A stretch of 64,000 nt of DNA from Rhizobium sp. AAP43 (lineage in GTDB: Bacteria > Pseudomonadota > Alphaproteobacteria > Rhizobiales > Rhizobiaceae): NCBI RefSeq assembly GCF_001296045.1, contig NZ_LJHS01000016.1, positions 92,086 to 156,085 on the forward strand, given 5' to 3'. The notes beneath the pieces are model-generated. The model ran no database searches and was not told the DNA's origin. It was given only the letters and a program-made list of their open reading frames with translations. Each line of letters starts with the position of its first letter. Position 1 is the first letter of the stretch. A program made the translations under genes and the position numbers. Positions 45,381-53,557 of the stretch are shown one piece after another.

Positions 45381-46199
45381 TTATTCCTTCGTTGCTCCGG
45401 CCATGATGCCACCCATCATCAGCCGCTGAAGCGCGGTGAAGACGACCAGCACCGGCAGCACGGACAGTACGGACATCGAGAGCAATTTCGGCCAGTCGAT
45501 GCCGAATCGACCGATCGAATTCGCGATGGCGAGCTGCACAGTCCACTGGTCCTGGTCGGTGATGATCAGGAAGGGCCAGAGATAGTCGTTCCACCGCCAT
45601 ACGAGATTGAACGCGAGAAGCGTACCGATGGCCGGGACAGAAAGAGGCACAATGATCCGCCACAGGATCCGCCATTCCGGCGTCTTGTCGAGACGCGCTG
45701 CCTCGAGCAGGCTGTCGGGAATGTTCACAATGTACTGACGCATCAGGAAAACGCCTGTTGGCGTTGCCGCAGGCGCGATGATGACACCCGCCAGGGTCTC
45801 AAGCAGGCCAAGATCGCGCAGAACGAGGAAGACGGGAATCATGATGATCTGTAGTGGCACCATCAGCGACGACATGATCAGCAAGAAGAAGACCGTGTCG
45901 CCCTTGAAGCGGAACTTTGCCAAAGCATAACCGGCCATCACGCTGATCGTCACCGACAGAAGAGCCGACAGGATCGAGACGATAGCCGAGTTCTTGAAGA
46001 ACAACAGGAAACGGGCTCGCGACAGCGTGTTAACGAAGTTCTCCAGCGTCGGGTTCGCCGGCCAGAGCGTTGGCGGCCACTGGAATATCTCCGCCTGCGG
46101 TTTCAAGGCGGAAAGAAACAGCCATACCGGCGGCAACAGGAACACTGCGAGCACAAGAGCGACGAGCGCGAGACGCGCGGGTGAATGGGCAGTTGTCAT
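45381..46199 (-). CDS. ABC sugar permease, MalG type (CUT1)
   Basis: This inner-membrane permease has 272 residues and six helices. The EAA loop is LLEAARLDKTPEWRILWRIIVP near residue 160. It is the third gene of an operon after the binding protein and MalF-type permease, overlapping the latter by 4 nt. The system belongs to the regulon marked by the 17-bp operator. Confidence 0.92.
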   Translation of the reverse strand: MTTAHSPARLALVALVLAVFLLPPVWLFLSALKPQAEIFQWPPTLWPANPTLENFVNTLSRARFLLFFKNSAIVSILSALLSVTISVMAGYALAKFRFKGDTVFFLLIMSSLMVPLQIIMIPVFLVLRDLGLLETLAGVIIAPAATPTGVFLMRQYIVNIPDSLLEAARLDKTPEWRILWRIIVPLSVPAIGTLLAFNLVWRWNDYLWPFLIITDQDQWTVQLAIANSIGRFGIDWPKLLSMSVLSVLPVLVVFTALQRLMMGGIMAGATKE

Positions 46200-47146
46200 G
46201 CTCTGCTCCTTGAAAGCCGCAATTGCACGATTGCGAGAACCATCAGGACGACAAAGAGAACGGCGGATTGGGCCGCCGCCATGCCTGCCTGCATTGGCAG
46301 CTGAAACGCCGTGTCATAAATGGTCTGGATCAGGTAGACAGTGGCCTTGCCCGGGCCGCCGCCAGTCAGCGAGACCACAAGTTCGTAAACCTTGAAGGCT
46401 TCGATCGACGACAGCACAACGACCACAGCCATGGTCGGGCGCAAAAGCGGTAGCGTTATATGGGTAAACTGCCGCCACTTGCTCGTGCCGTCGATCGACG
46501 CTGCTTCGTAATAGTCGGTCGAGATAGCGGTCAGTCCCGAAAGAAAGATCATCATGTTGACGCCCGACTGCCACCAGACCCAGGCGACGACAACGGCTAT
46601 CTGGGCCATCGTGTCCTGTTCCAGCCATGGAACCGGCGCTATATGCGCCAATGACAGGGCGTAGTTTACCAGACCGTTGTTAAGCCCGAAGAGCCAGCGC
46701 CAGGTGATGCCGATGATCAACAGGCTGATCATCGAGGGAAAAAACACCACGGTGCGCACAAAGGCGAACAGTTTCGTCTGCGGCTGAAGCAGCAAAGCCA
46801 GCGCCAATGACACGATGACGTTGAGCGGTACGGCAATCACGACAAATATGATTGTTTTCAGCAGGGAAGTGCGAAAATCAGCGTTGTCGATCAGGCCGAT
46901 GAAATTGTCCAACCCGACAAATTGCGGAAGCGTCTGCGGCACTTGGGGCAGGACGACAACGCCGCGCTTGAAGAGCGACATGTAGAGCCCCTGGACGAGC
47001 GGATAGAGCGTGAATGCAACAATCAGCGCCATTGTGGGCAGCATCAGGAAATACGGCCAGAGCTGTCGCTTCGCTTCGGCCAGCGGCTTGGTAGACGACG
47101 GCCTTTCGGCCGTCGTCTCTGTGCTGATGGTGCTGGTCGTGCTCAC
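46196..47146 (-). CDS. ABC sugar permease, MalF type (CUT1)
   Basis: This is the MalF-type partner (316 aa), with a cytoplasmic N-terminus rich in Ser/Thr followed by six helices. The EAA loop is DYYEAASIDGTSKWRQFTHI near residue 215. It overlaps both the binding-protein gene and the MalG-type gene by 4 nt, so the three are translationally coupled. Confidence 0.92.
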   Translation of the reverse strand: MSTTSTISTETTAERPSSTKPLAEAKRQLWPYFLMLPTMALIVAFTLYPLVQGLYMSLFKRGVVVLPQVPQTLPQFVGLDNFIGLIDNADFRTSLLKTIIFVVIAVPLNVIVSLALALLLQPQTKLFAFVRTVVFFPSMISLLIIGITWRWLFGLNNGLVNYALSLAHIAPVPWLEQDTMAQIAVVVAWVWWQSGVNMMIFLSGLTAISTDYYEAASIDGTSKWRQFTHITLPLLRPTMAVVVVLSSIEAFKVYELVVSLTGGGPGKATVYLIQTIYDTAFQLPMQAGMAAAQSAVLFVVLMVLAIVQLRLSRSRA

Positions 47147-48384
47147 TGCGCCGCCTCAACGGCTGCATCGGCCGCCTTCTTTATCTCGGCCACAGCTTCT
47201 GCCGAGGTGATCTGACCGGCAACGGCCTGAGTAACGGCGGTTTTGATTGGGCCCCAGACAGCCTGCATTTCAGGCCAGGCCTGGTCAGTTGCCGCATAGA
47301 CAGGGCTACCATCCAGCTCCGCCTGCATAATTTTGACGGCATCGGAGGCCATCGCATTGCCGTAGTCGACCGTTTCGGCCTTCATATTGGCCGGGATGAC
47401 CCCAAGAAGCTTCGCATACTCTGCCTGGACTTTCGGGCTCGTCATCCACTTGATGAATTCCACCGATTCCTTGAGGTTCGGGCTCGTATTGAAGGCGACG
47501 AGATAGTCACCGCCATAAATGGACGAGCGGGTCGTTCCGTAAGGTGTCGGTCCAGCTTGCCAGGCGAAGGCACCGTTGTTGGCGAGCGTCGGGATCTGCC
47601 AGCTGCCAGACATGTAGGCGACGGCCTGGCCGCCCATGAACAATTCTTTCGGATTGTCGGAACTTGCCCCACTCCACAGGCCAGGCGGCATCGCGTCCTT
47701 GGTGATCGCGATGAAATCGTCCAGCGACTTCTGCCACTTGGCTTCGTCCATGACGACCTTGATCGGAGCCTGCTCGGAGAAGATATGATTGCCGTATTGG
47801 AACTGGTGAACGATCCAACGGCTTGCCGAAACGTCCCAGACCAGCGGATAGCGAGTGCCGGATTTTTCAGCGACTTCCTTGAGTTTTGGAACAAACTCTT
47901 CCCAAGTCCAGCTCTTGTCCTGGGCGGGCAGCTCGATGCCGGCCTTCTTGAAGGCATCAACATTGTAGAAGATGCCTGTAGAGGTCACATTGAGCGGTGC
48001 TGCAATAACCTTGCCTTCGTAGCGAGCGCCATCGGCCCAGCCCTTGACGAAGTCATTGATCCATTCGGGGCCGATTTCGGTATTGAGATCGGCGAGAAAC
48101 GGCCTGATGACCGGTTCCATCGAAGAGGTCAGGGAAACGTCGGGCATAATCCCAGACGCAGCGAATTGCTGGAATTTCTGAATCATGCCGCTGTAGGGCG
48201 TGATCTGCAGGTCGAACGTCGTCTCTGGATGCTCCGCCGTGTATTTATCCAACACGCTGCGAATGATCGCTTCCTGTGCATCATCTTCCACGTACCAAAG
48301 CAGTTTCAGCTCGGCGGCAGACAGAGGCTGCGTCAACATGGTCGTAGCCAGTGCTACACCGCTTATCCATTTCAAGAGTTTCAT
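47143..48384 (-). CDS. ABC sugar-binding protein (CUT1)
   Basis: This periplasmic sugar-binding protein (413 aa) defines the first step of the 44-54.6 kb sugar system. I chose the ATG at 48384 with AAGGGGAA 4 nt upstream; it gives a signal peptide ending PLSAAELKLL. The mature part follows the SBP_bac_1 fold (WYVEDDAQEAIIRSVLDKYT, TSSMEPVIRPFLADL, GGQAVAYMSGSWQIPTL). The ligand cannot be read from the sequence. A sigma-70 promoter with an operator over its start lies about 100 nt upstream. Confidence 0.9.
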   Translation of the reverse strand: MKLLKWISGVALATTMLTQPLSAAELKLLWYVEDDAQEAIIRSVLDKYTAEHPETTFDLQITPYSGMIQKFQQFAASGIMPDVSLTSSMEPVIRPFLADLNTEIGPEWINDFVKGWADGARYEGKVIAAPLNVTSTGIFYNVDAFKKAGIELPAQDKSWTWEEFVPKLKEVAEKSGTRYPLVWDVSASRWIVHQFQYGNHIFSEQAPIKVVMDEAKWQKSLDDFIAITKDAMPPGLWSGASSDNPKELFMGGQAVAYMSGSWQIPTLANNGAFAWQAGPTPYGTTRSSIYGGDYLVAFNTSPNLKESVEFIKWMTSPKVQAEYAKLLGVIPANMKAETVDYGNAMASDAVKIMQAELDGSPVYAATDQAWPEMQAVWGPIKTAVTQAVAGQITSAEAVAEIKKAADAAVEAAQ

Positions 48385-48484
48385 CGCGTTCCCCTTTTTC
48401 CCGATGCTTTCGCCCGGCTTGATAACGTTCCACTCACACGTCACGGGCACCGAGCCCGGTGGATTCGTTGGCAGTCCGAATTTG

Positions 48485-48501
48485 TTCGTGACCAAGACGA
48501 A
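48485..48501 (-). promoter_or_regulatory. 17-bp operator, copy 2 (binding-protein operon)
   Basis: TTCGTGACCAAGACGAA overlaps the -10 box TTAATT by 2 bp and covers the predicted transcript start of the binding-protein operon, an ideal place for a repressor. Confidence 0.75.
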
Positions 48502-48600
48502 TTAAATACGGGAGTTTCATCGTGTCAAGCGCTTCTTGCCACACTCAGCTGCCCGGGAGCCAACCTGCGTCTTCTGCGCAATAGCAAACGGCAAATTATG

Positions 48601-48617
48601 TTCGGCACCTTGACGAA
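48601..48617 (+). promoter_or_regulatory. 17-bp operator, copy 3 (ATPase-nagB operon)
   Basis: TTCGGCACCTTGACGAA lies 88 nt before the ATPase start, immediately after an AATTAT sequence that could be its -10 box. Confidence 0.7.
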
Positions 48618-48704
48618 CTATGAAAATCTACGCAAGGTAACCGGAGATTGGGGCGTTGGCGCAGCGCTTGCGTCCCTTATAGAATAAAACAAAGGGAACG
48701 ACAG

Positions 48705-49844
48705 ATGGCAGGATTGGCACTCCAGGGCGTAGTCAAGCAATTCGGGGCGCAGACCATCCTCCACGGGATCGACCTTGCCGTTGAAGATGGCGAATTCGTT
48801 GTCTTGGTTGGCCCATCCGGTTGCGGGAAATCGACACTGCTGCGGATTATCGCCGGTCTCGAAGCAACGAGCGGAGGGCAGATCCTCATTGGCGAAGAAG
48901 ACGTAACACGTCTTCAGCCGGGCGATCGGGGGATTGCAATGGTCTTCCAGTCATACGCACTCTATCCTCATATGACGGTACGCAAAAACCTGTCGTTCGG
49001 GCTGGAAAATCTCTCGCTGGACAAACAGGTGATTGACGCCAAAGTGGCCGAGGCCGCACGGATGCTGGCGATCGAACCGCTGTTGGACCGGCACCCAAAG
49101 CAACTCTCAGGCGGACAACGCCAACGCGTTGCTATCGGCCGTGCGATTGTCCGGGATCCGAAGATTTTCCTGTTCGATGAGCCACTGTCCAATCTTGATG
49201 CGGCACTCCGGGTCCAGACCCGCGGCGAAATCAGCCGTCTGCACAAGCGCCTCGGCGCAACGATGATCTATGTCACCCATGACCAGATCGAGGCAATGAC
49301 CATGGCGGACCGCATCGCCGTCCTCAATGGTGGACGCCTGGAACAGTTTGGCGCCCCGCTTGAACTGTTCGAGTTTCCAGCAAACAAGTTCGTCGCCGGC
49401 TTTATCGGCTCTCCACAAATGAACTTCTACGAGGGCAGCGTCAGAGCCGTTGAAGCGGAGAAGGTCAGTGTTCACGTCGAGGGTTTCGGGCTCGTATCGG
49501 TACCCGTCGACGGCAGCACCGGCAACCTTGGTGACAAGGTGACACTCGGAATCAGGCCGAACCATTTCCACCTGCGACCGCAGGGATATGATGGCCACAG
49601 CGTCGTACGTTTCCGTGCAAATTACGCGGAGAGTGTCGGTACCGAGACCTATGTTTACGGCACGATCGATGGGAACGACACGGCGACGGTTGTCCATCTG
49701 CCCGACCATGTGCCCGTAGCCGAGAACGACGTCATCGAATTCGGTATCGAGCCGGCATGTCTCCATCTTTTCCACGGCGAAAGCGGGCAGTCATTCGCCA
49801 GGCGGCGGTCGGATGGTAGCGTCATCGCTCCGCGTAAAAAGTGA
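48705..49844 (+). CDS. ABC sugar ATPase (UgpC/MalK type)
   Basis: This ATPase (379 aa) powers the divergently encoded sugar importer. I chose the ATG at 48705, preceded by AAAGGGA. Motifs are Walker A GPSGCGKST (near residue 36), Q-loop FQSYALYPHMTV, signature LSGGQRQR, Walker B IFLFDEPLSNLDAAL and switch YVTHDQIEAMT, with a C-terminal MalK-type regulatory domain. Its stop codon overlaps the next start (TGATG), coupling it to the deaminase gene. Confidence 0.93.
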   Translation: MAGLALQGVVKQFGAQTILHGIDLAVEDGEFVVLVGPSGCGKSTLLRIIAGLEATSGGQILIGEEDVTRLQPGDRGIAMVFQSYALYPHMTVRKNLSFGLENLSLDKQVIDAKVAEAARMLAIEPLLDRHPKQLSGGQRQRVAIGRAIVRDPKIFLFDEPLSNLDAALRVQTRGEISRLHKRLGATMIYVTHDQIEAMTMADRIAVLNGGRLEQFGAPLELFEFPANKFVAGFIGSPQMNFYEGSVRAVEAEKVSVHVEGFGLVSVPVDGSTGNLGDKVTLGIRPNHFHLRPQGYDGHSVVRFRANYAESVGTETYVYGTIDGNDTATVVHLPDHVPVAENDVIEFGIEPACLHLFHGESGQSFARRRSDGSVIAPRKK

Positions 49845-50605
49845 TGACGTCTCGAGCCATGCTTGTTTCCTCTTCTCAGAGACTGATTTTTTCGACACCA
49901 GAGGCTGTCGCGAACGCTGTTGCAGATCTGATCATCAAGGTGGTGCAGGAAAAACCGTCCGCCACGCTCGGACTTGCAACCGGCGGCACGATGGAACCGG
50001 TTTATGCGCGGTTAGTCACCGCGTTCAAACACGGGGAAATCAGCTTTTCCGCCGTCACCAGCTTTAACCTCGACGAATATGCCGAACTGCCGCCCGAACA
50101 TCCCGGCTCCTATCGCAGCACCATGAACGCGCTGCTGTTCGACCATGTTGATATCGACAAAAGTCGGACCTTCCTGCCGGAAGCGAATGGCAGCGAGCCC
50201 GACAAATCCGGCGCGCGCTATGAGGACATGATAGCGGCGGCAGGCGGAATTGACCTTCAGTTGCTTGGCATTGGTCGCAATGGTCATATCGGCTTCAACG
50301 AACCGGGCTCGGCCAGAGACAGCCGTACGCGGCTTGTCAATCTCCACACCGACACTCTTGAGGCTAACGCTCGCTTCTTTGCCGATCGTCCAGTGCCGCG
50401 ATCCGCCATGACCATGGGTATCGGGACCATTCTGTCTGCCCGCAAGATCGCACTTGTAGCCACGGGAGCATCAAAAACAGACGCCATTCATCGCGCCACC
50501 CAAGGCGGCTTTCAGGCGGATTGCCCGGCTTCGGCGCTCCAGGATCACGGCCAGGTCACCTGGTTTCTCGATACAGCGGCAGCCGGCCTTCAAAGAGCGG
50601 CCTGA
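49844..50605 (+). CDS. nagB: glucosamine-6-phosphate deaminase-like protein
   Basis: This 253-residue isomerase-deaminase of the NagB family would convert glucosamine 6-phosphate to fructose 6-phosphate and ammonia. Family features are LGLATGGTMEPVYARLV, SFNLDEYAEL (catalytic Asp), LLGIGRNGHIGFNEPGS (catalytic His and Glu) and TMGIGTILSARKIALVATG. The GRNGH form resembles the Bacillus type rather than the E. coli NDGH type. The ATG at 49844 overlaps the ATPase stop. Together with the ROK kinase it points to an amino sugar as the final intermediate. Confidence 0.85.
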   Translation: MTSRAMLVSSSQRLIFSTPEAVANAVADLIIKVVQEKPSATLGLATGGTMEPVYARLVTAFKHGEISFSAVTSFNLDEYAELPPEHPGSYRSTMNALLFDHVDIDKSRTFLPEANGSEPDKSGARYEDMIAAAGGIDLQLLGIGRNGHIGFNEPGSARDSRTRLVNLHTDTLEANARFFADRPVPRSAMTMGIGTILSARKIALVATGASKTDAIHRATQGGFQADCPASALQDHGQVTWFLDTAAAGLQRAA

Positions 50606-50642
50606 CAGGCTGCCACCGGAAAGCCACTCCTCTGAAAAGAAA

Positions 50643-50667
50643 AATGGCCGGCTTGAAGCCGGCCATT
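50643..50667. terminator. bidirectional terminator
   Basis: AATGGCCGGCT (50643-50653) and AGCCGGCCATT (50657-50667) form a perfect 11-bp stem with a TGA loop. It lies between the convergent nagB-like and glycosidase genes, with A-rich and T-rich flanks. Confidence 0.9.
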
Positions 50668-50674
50668 CTTTGTT

Positions 50675-52426
50675 TCATCGCACGTCACCGGCAGCTATCG
50701 CTGCCTCAATCTTCGGCCTGTACTGAAGGATTGCGGCAGCGGACATGCCCGTCCAGCCCTGGAGCAGTGAGCCGCGTCCAAAGGGCGGTGCAAAGTATTC
50801 GACGGAGCCCATCCACCCATTGTCGAGACTCGTCTGCCACCAGCGCAGCATGGGATAGTCCCAGCCCTCCAGTCCATATTTCAGCCGTTGTTCCGCATAA
50901 AGGCCAGACAAATAGGGCCAATCGGAACCATTGTGATATCGATAGGCAAAGGCGGATTTTGCACGGGTATCAGCAGGTCGCTTGAATGGCGGCCAGGCGC
51001 ACATGACGCCCCAGTCGCCGTAGGGCTGCTTATCGTTGTTCCGTGTTTCCAGCAGGTCTGCGACATGACCGAGCACGATTTTTGCCCGTTCCGGTGAGAC
51101 GGCCTCGAAGCGGAGCAGAGTGAGGCTGTCCAGGGTCAGGTGATCTTCGACGAAGTCTTCACGGGTTCCGTAATCTGCATACCATCCACCTGGCGTCAGC
51201 AGTACACCGTCAAGCGATGCTCTCGCCTTGATCGACGTCATCTGCGCTTCATCGGCGACGTGTGCGTCGATCGCTTTGCCGAACTTCGCTATGACATCGA
51301 GTGCCCCTACCCAGAGACCGAGATCATAGGCGACATAGCCATGACGAAAAACATTGTCCGCCCAATCACGGTCATGGCGCGGCTTCTGCGGCAGTCCGTT
51401 TCCGGCCTTGTCGAACGAGAGATAACGCCGGTAGATCGCTTCAACCGTCTTCCAGTGCCGAACGAGCACAGTTTCGTCGCCCGTCACTCGCACATAGTCC
51501 CCGATCGTGAGGATAAAGAACAGCGGGCTATCGAAGTGGTCGCTCCACCAGTCTGTCGGTCGCAAATGCTCCGTCCGGTAGTCCGGCGAGGTGGTGCGAA
51601 ACTTCTCCCATTCTAGCCCCTGCTGGGGACCCGTCAGAATGACGCCGCTTGGCGCCTCACCATCGGGCTGAATGCCGGTGGCGAGAAGATCGATCTGGTC
51701 GCGCACTGCATCAAGGTCCAGATGCAGCAGTGCTTGGAGGGTCCAATAGCCATCACGGTAGTAGGTTCGTGTCGGAGCGCTGTAGGCCTGGCCTGCAGCG
51801 AGTCCCAGAAAGGATCCATCCTCAGCACGCCTGATGCTCGACAGCGAGGCATGGGCGCTCTGAATTGCCATGCTTCGCAGTAGCGGTGGCGCCTTTGGCA
51901 AGAGATCACAACGCAGCGCATGCGCCTGCGCTTCTTCAATGATCGCTTCAGTCGACAGGGCCAACCCGCGTTCGACTTCAGCTTGGCTGGCGCCCGCTGA
52001 AATCACGATCACTCCGTCCCCACGGTCTTCAATGATGGTCAGACCCCAGGCGGTGCTTGCAATGCGACGCGTGCCACTGCGCTTCACCGGCTCCGGCTGG
52101 GTCAAAGTTCCCCACCAGGCGCAGCGTGTCGCCGGACGCACCGACTTCAATACGGTGCCGGTCAGTGCGAGAACGGGAGCGGATTGCGCGACATAGAGCC
52201 CATGGGCTTCTGTCGTCAGACGGTTGGGTCCATAGACGAAGGGACCAGACCAAGGTTCGAAGAAGACATTCGCCATGTTGCCACAGCCCCAAAGCGCCAG
52301 TTCTAGGCGGCCTTCGGGATAGAGATCTCCCTGGAGGCGGGGCGCCATGAAGGCGAGTTGAAGAGGGCTTTCACTTTCGACCTGCCCGTCAGGACGCGCC
52401 TTGGCGAGGGACTTCATTTGTACCAT
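50675..52426 (-). CDS. cytoplasmic glycosidase-like protein (six-hairpin fold)
   Basis: This 583-residue protein has no signal peptide, so it acts in the cytoplasm. Its start has AGGAG 6 nt upstream. The N-terminal 180 residues look like a beta-sandwich; the rest resembles (alpha/alpha)6 glycosidases such as amylo-alpha-1,6-glucosidase and related families: TYYRDGYWTLQALL, WWSDHFDSPLFFILTIGDYVRV, YVAYDLGLWVGAL and RYHNGSDWPYLSG. Conserved Asp/Glu in these segments could be catalytic, but I cannot assign them. Within the regulon it probably cleaves the imported glycoside before phosphorylation. Confidence 0.7.
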   Translation of the reverse strand: MVQMKSLAKARPDGQVESESPLQLAFMAPRLQGDLYPEGRLELALWGCGNMANVFFEPWSGPFVYGPNRLTTEAHGLYVAQSAPVLALTGTVLKSVRPATRCAWWGTLTQPEPVKRSGTRRIASTAWGLTIIEDRGDGVIVISAGASQAEVERGLALSTEAIIEEAQAHALRCDLLPKAPPLLRSMAIQSAHASLSSIRRAEDGSFLGLAAGQAYSAPTRTYYRDGYWTLQALLHLDLDAVRDQIDLLATGIQPDGEAPSGVILTGPQQGLEWEKFRTTSPDYRTEHLRPTDWWSDHFDSPLFFILTIGDYVRVTGDETVLVRHWKTVEAIYRRYLSFDKAGNGLPQKPRHDRDWADNVFRHGYVAYDLGLWVGALDVIAKFGKAIDAHVADEAQMTSIKARASLDGVLLTPGGWYADYGTREDFVEDHLTLDSLTLLRFEAVSPERAKIVLGHVADLLETRNNDKQPYGDWGVMCAWPPFKRPADTRAKSAFAYRYHNGSDWPYLSGLYAEQRLKYGLEGWDYPMLRWWQTSLDNGWMGSVEYFAPPFGRGSLLQGWTGMSAAAILQYRPKIEAAIAAGDVR

Positions 52427-52492
52427 TTCACGCTCCTGTCATCGCCTTTCGGCTCGTCCGGATGTTGGGTCAAGGAATATGATTGGGACAGG

Positions 52493-53491
52493 TCAGCCAA
52501 CGTTCGCTTGTCGTGGCGACGCGCCCCGTGCGTGCCTTGCGGCCAGCATGACTGCCCCGACCACGCCCGCATTTGTGTCGAAGAGGCTCGGTTCGAGCCG
52601 GCAATCGAAAGGCAGTAGAGGTACCAGATGCGTCTTCAACAGCTTCATGAATTCGACTTGACTGCCTATCCCTCCACCGATCACCGTAAGTGCAGGGTCG
52701 AATACTGCATGAATGGCCGCAACACCGATCGAGGCGGATCTGGCAATCTCATCAAGGGCCATCGCGGCCTCGACATTTCCCGAGCGCGCAGCGGCGAACA
52801 GATCGCTGACCGATCCGTGTGCGGGCGCAAAGCGTTTGCGGATGCCGCGTGTCCCCACTTCGTCCTCATAGAGGCCGTTTTCCGAGCTTGGTGCGCGCGC
52901 ATGCGGTTCAGCTCCGATCGGCAGGTAGCCGATTTCACCGGCTCTACCGAAGGCACCGCGCCACAATTCACCGTTTACGACCAGTCCCATACCAACGCCT
53001 GTGCCATAGGACAGGAAAGCCAGAGACCGTTCGCCCATGCCGGCTCCCGCCATGGCTTCGGCATAGGCCGCCAAATTCACGTCGTTTTCGACCGTGACGG
53101 GGCAATGGAGCATTTCTCTCATCAATTCGGCCAGAGGGATATCCGACGGGAGCGCCAAATTCGGTGAAAGCGAGGCAAGGCCGGTCGACGGATCGACTGC
53201 ACTGGGTATCCCGATCACCACATTGTTCAGATCGTGTAGTTGAGCATCTGCCAACGCTAGGAGCTGCGTAACCAGAGAAACCATTTGCTTAAGCACGGGC
53301 GCATCTGCGCCGTGACTTGTCGGCTCTTCAACCGTGAATCGAGCGTTTCCATCTTTGTCGGCGAGGCCAGCCAGGATTTTTGTCCCACCGAGGTCAATGC
53401 CGACCACGAGCTCAGCCATCGAACGGTCGTCCTGATCGCCGCGACGAACTGAAGATGGTGCGTTGACCAAGAGAGCTCCAGAAGCTGCCAC
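52493..53491 (-). CDS. ROK-family sugar kinase
   Basis: This 332-residue ROK protein lacks a DNA-binding domain and is therefore a kinase, probably for glucosamine or a related hexose. Motifs are VVGIDLGGTKILAGLAD, ENDVNLAAYAEAM, FLSYGTGVGMGLVV and GRAGEIGYLPIG. As in the ROK repressor of the locus, the CxCGxxGCxE zinc motif is missing. I kept the GTG start at 53491, which has AAGGA 7 nt upstream; the ATG at 53419 (MAELVVGIDL) is the alternative and would remove 24 residues. It is 66 bp upstream of the glycosidase gene. Confidence 0.85.
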   Translation of the reverse strand: MAASGALLVNAPSSVRRGDQDDRSMAELVVGIDLGGTKILAGLADKDGNARFTVEEPTSHGADAPVLKQMVSLVTQLLALADAQLHDLNNVVIGIPSAVDPSTGLASLSPNLALPSDIPLAELMREMLHCPVTVENDVNLAAYAEAMAGAGMGERSLAFLSYGTGVGMGLVVNGELWRGAFGRAGEIGYLPIGAEPHARAPSSENGLYEDEVGTRGIRKRFAPAHGSVSDLFAAARSGNVEAAMALDEIARSASIGVAAIHAVFDPALTVIGGGIGSQVEFMKLLKTHLVPLLPFDCRLEPSLFDTNAGVVGAVMLAARHARGASPRQANVG

Positions 53492-53510
53492 GGCGCATTC
53501 CTTTTATTTG

Positions 53511-53557
53511 TTCGGTGTGTTGACGAATTTATTATTGACTGGTCTTGGGAGTGTCAA
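53511..53557 (-). promoter_or_regulatory. promoter plus 17-bp operator, copy 4 (kinase-glycosidase operon)
   Basis: On the minus strand TTGACA (53552-53557), a 17-bp spacer and TAATAA (53529-53534) form a good sigma-70 promoter. The operator TTCGGTGTGTTGACGAA (53511-53527, plus-strand reading) starts one base after the -10 and covers the transcript start. The -35 box overlaps the end of the EamA gene. Confidence 0.75.

Larger units (their letters stand above)
48385..48704. promoter_or_regulatory. divergent control region of the sugar ABC transporter
   Basis: The 320-bp spacer drives the binding protein-permease operon leftwards and the ATPase-nagB operon rightwards. It carries two copies of the 17-bp operator, at 48485-48501 and 48601-48617. 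A leftward promoter, TTGACA (48523-48528)-N17-TTAATT (48500-48505), ends on the first operator. Confidence 0.7.

Noticed and set aside
49844..50605. Asn in place of Asp in the NagB active-site motif (GRNGH) as a sign of lost activity
   Set aside because: Bacillus-type NagB proteins naturally have Asn at this position, so it is not evidence of inactivation.
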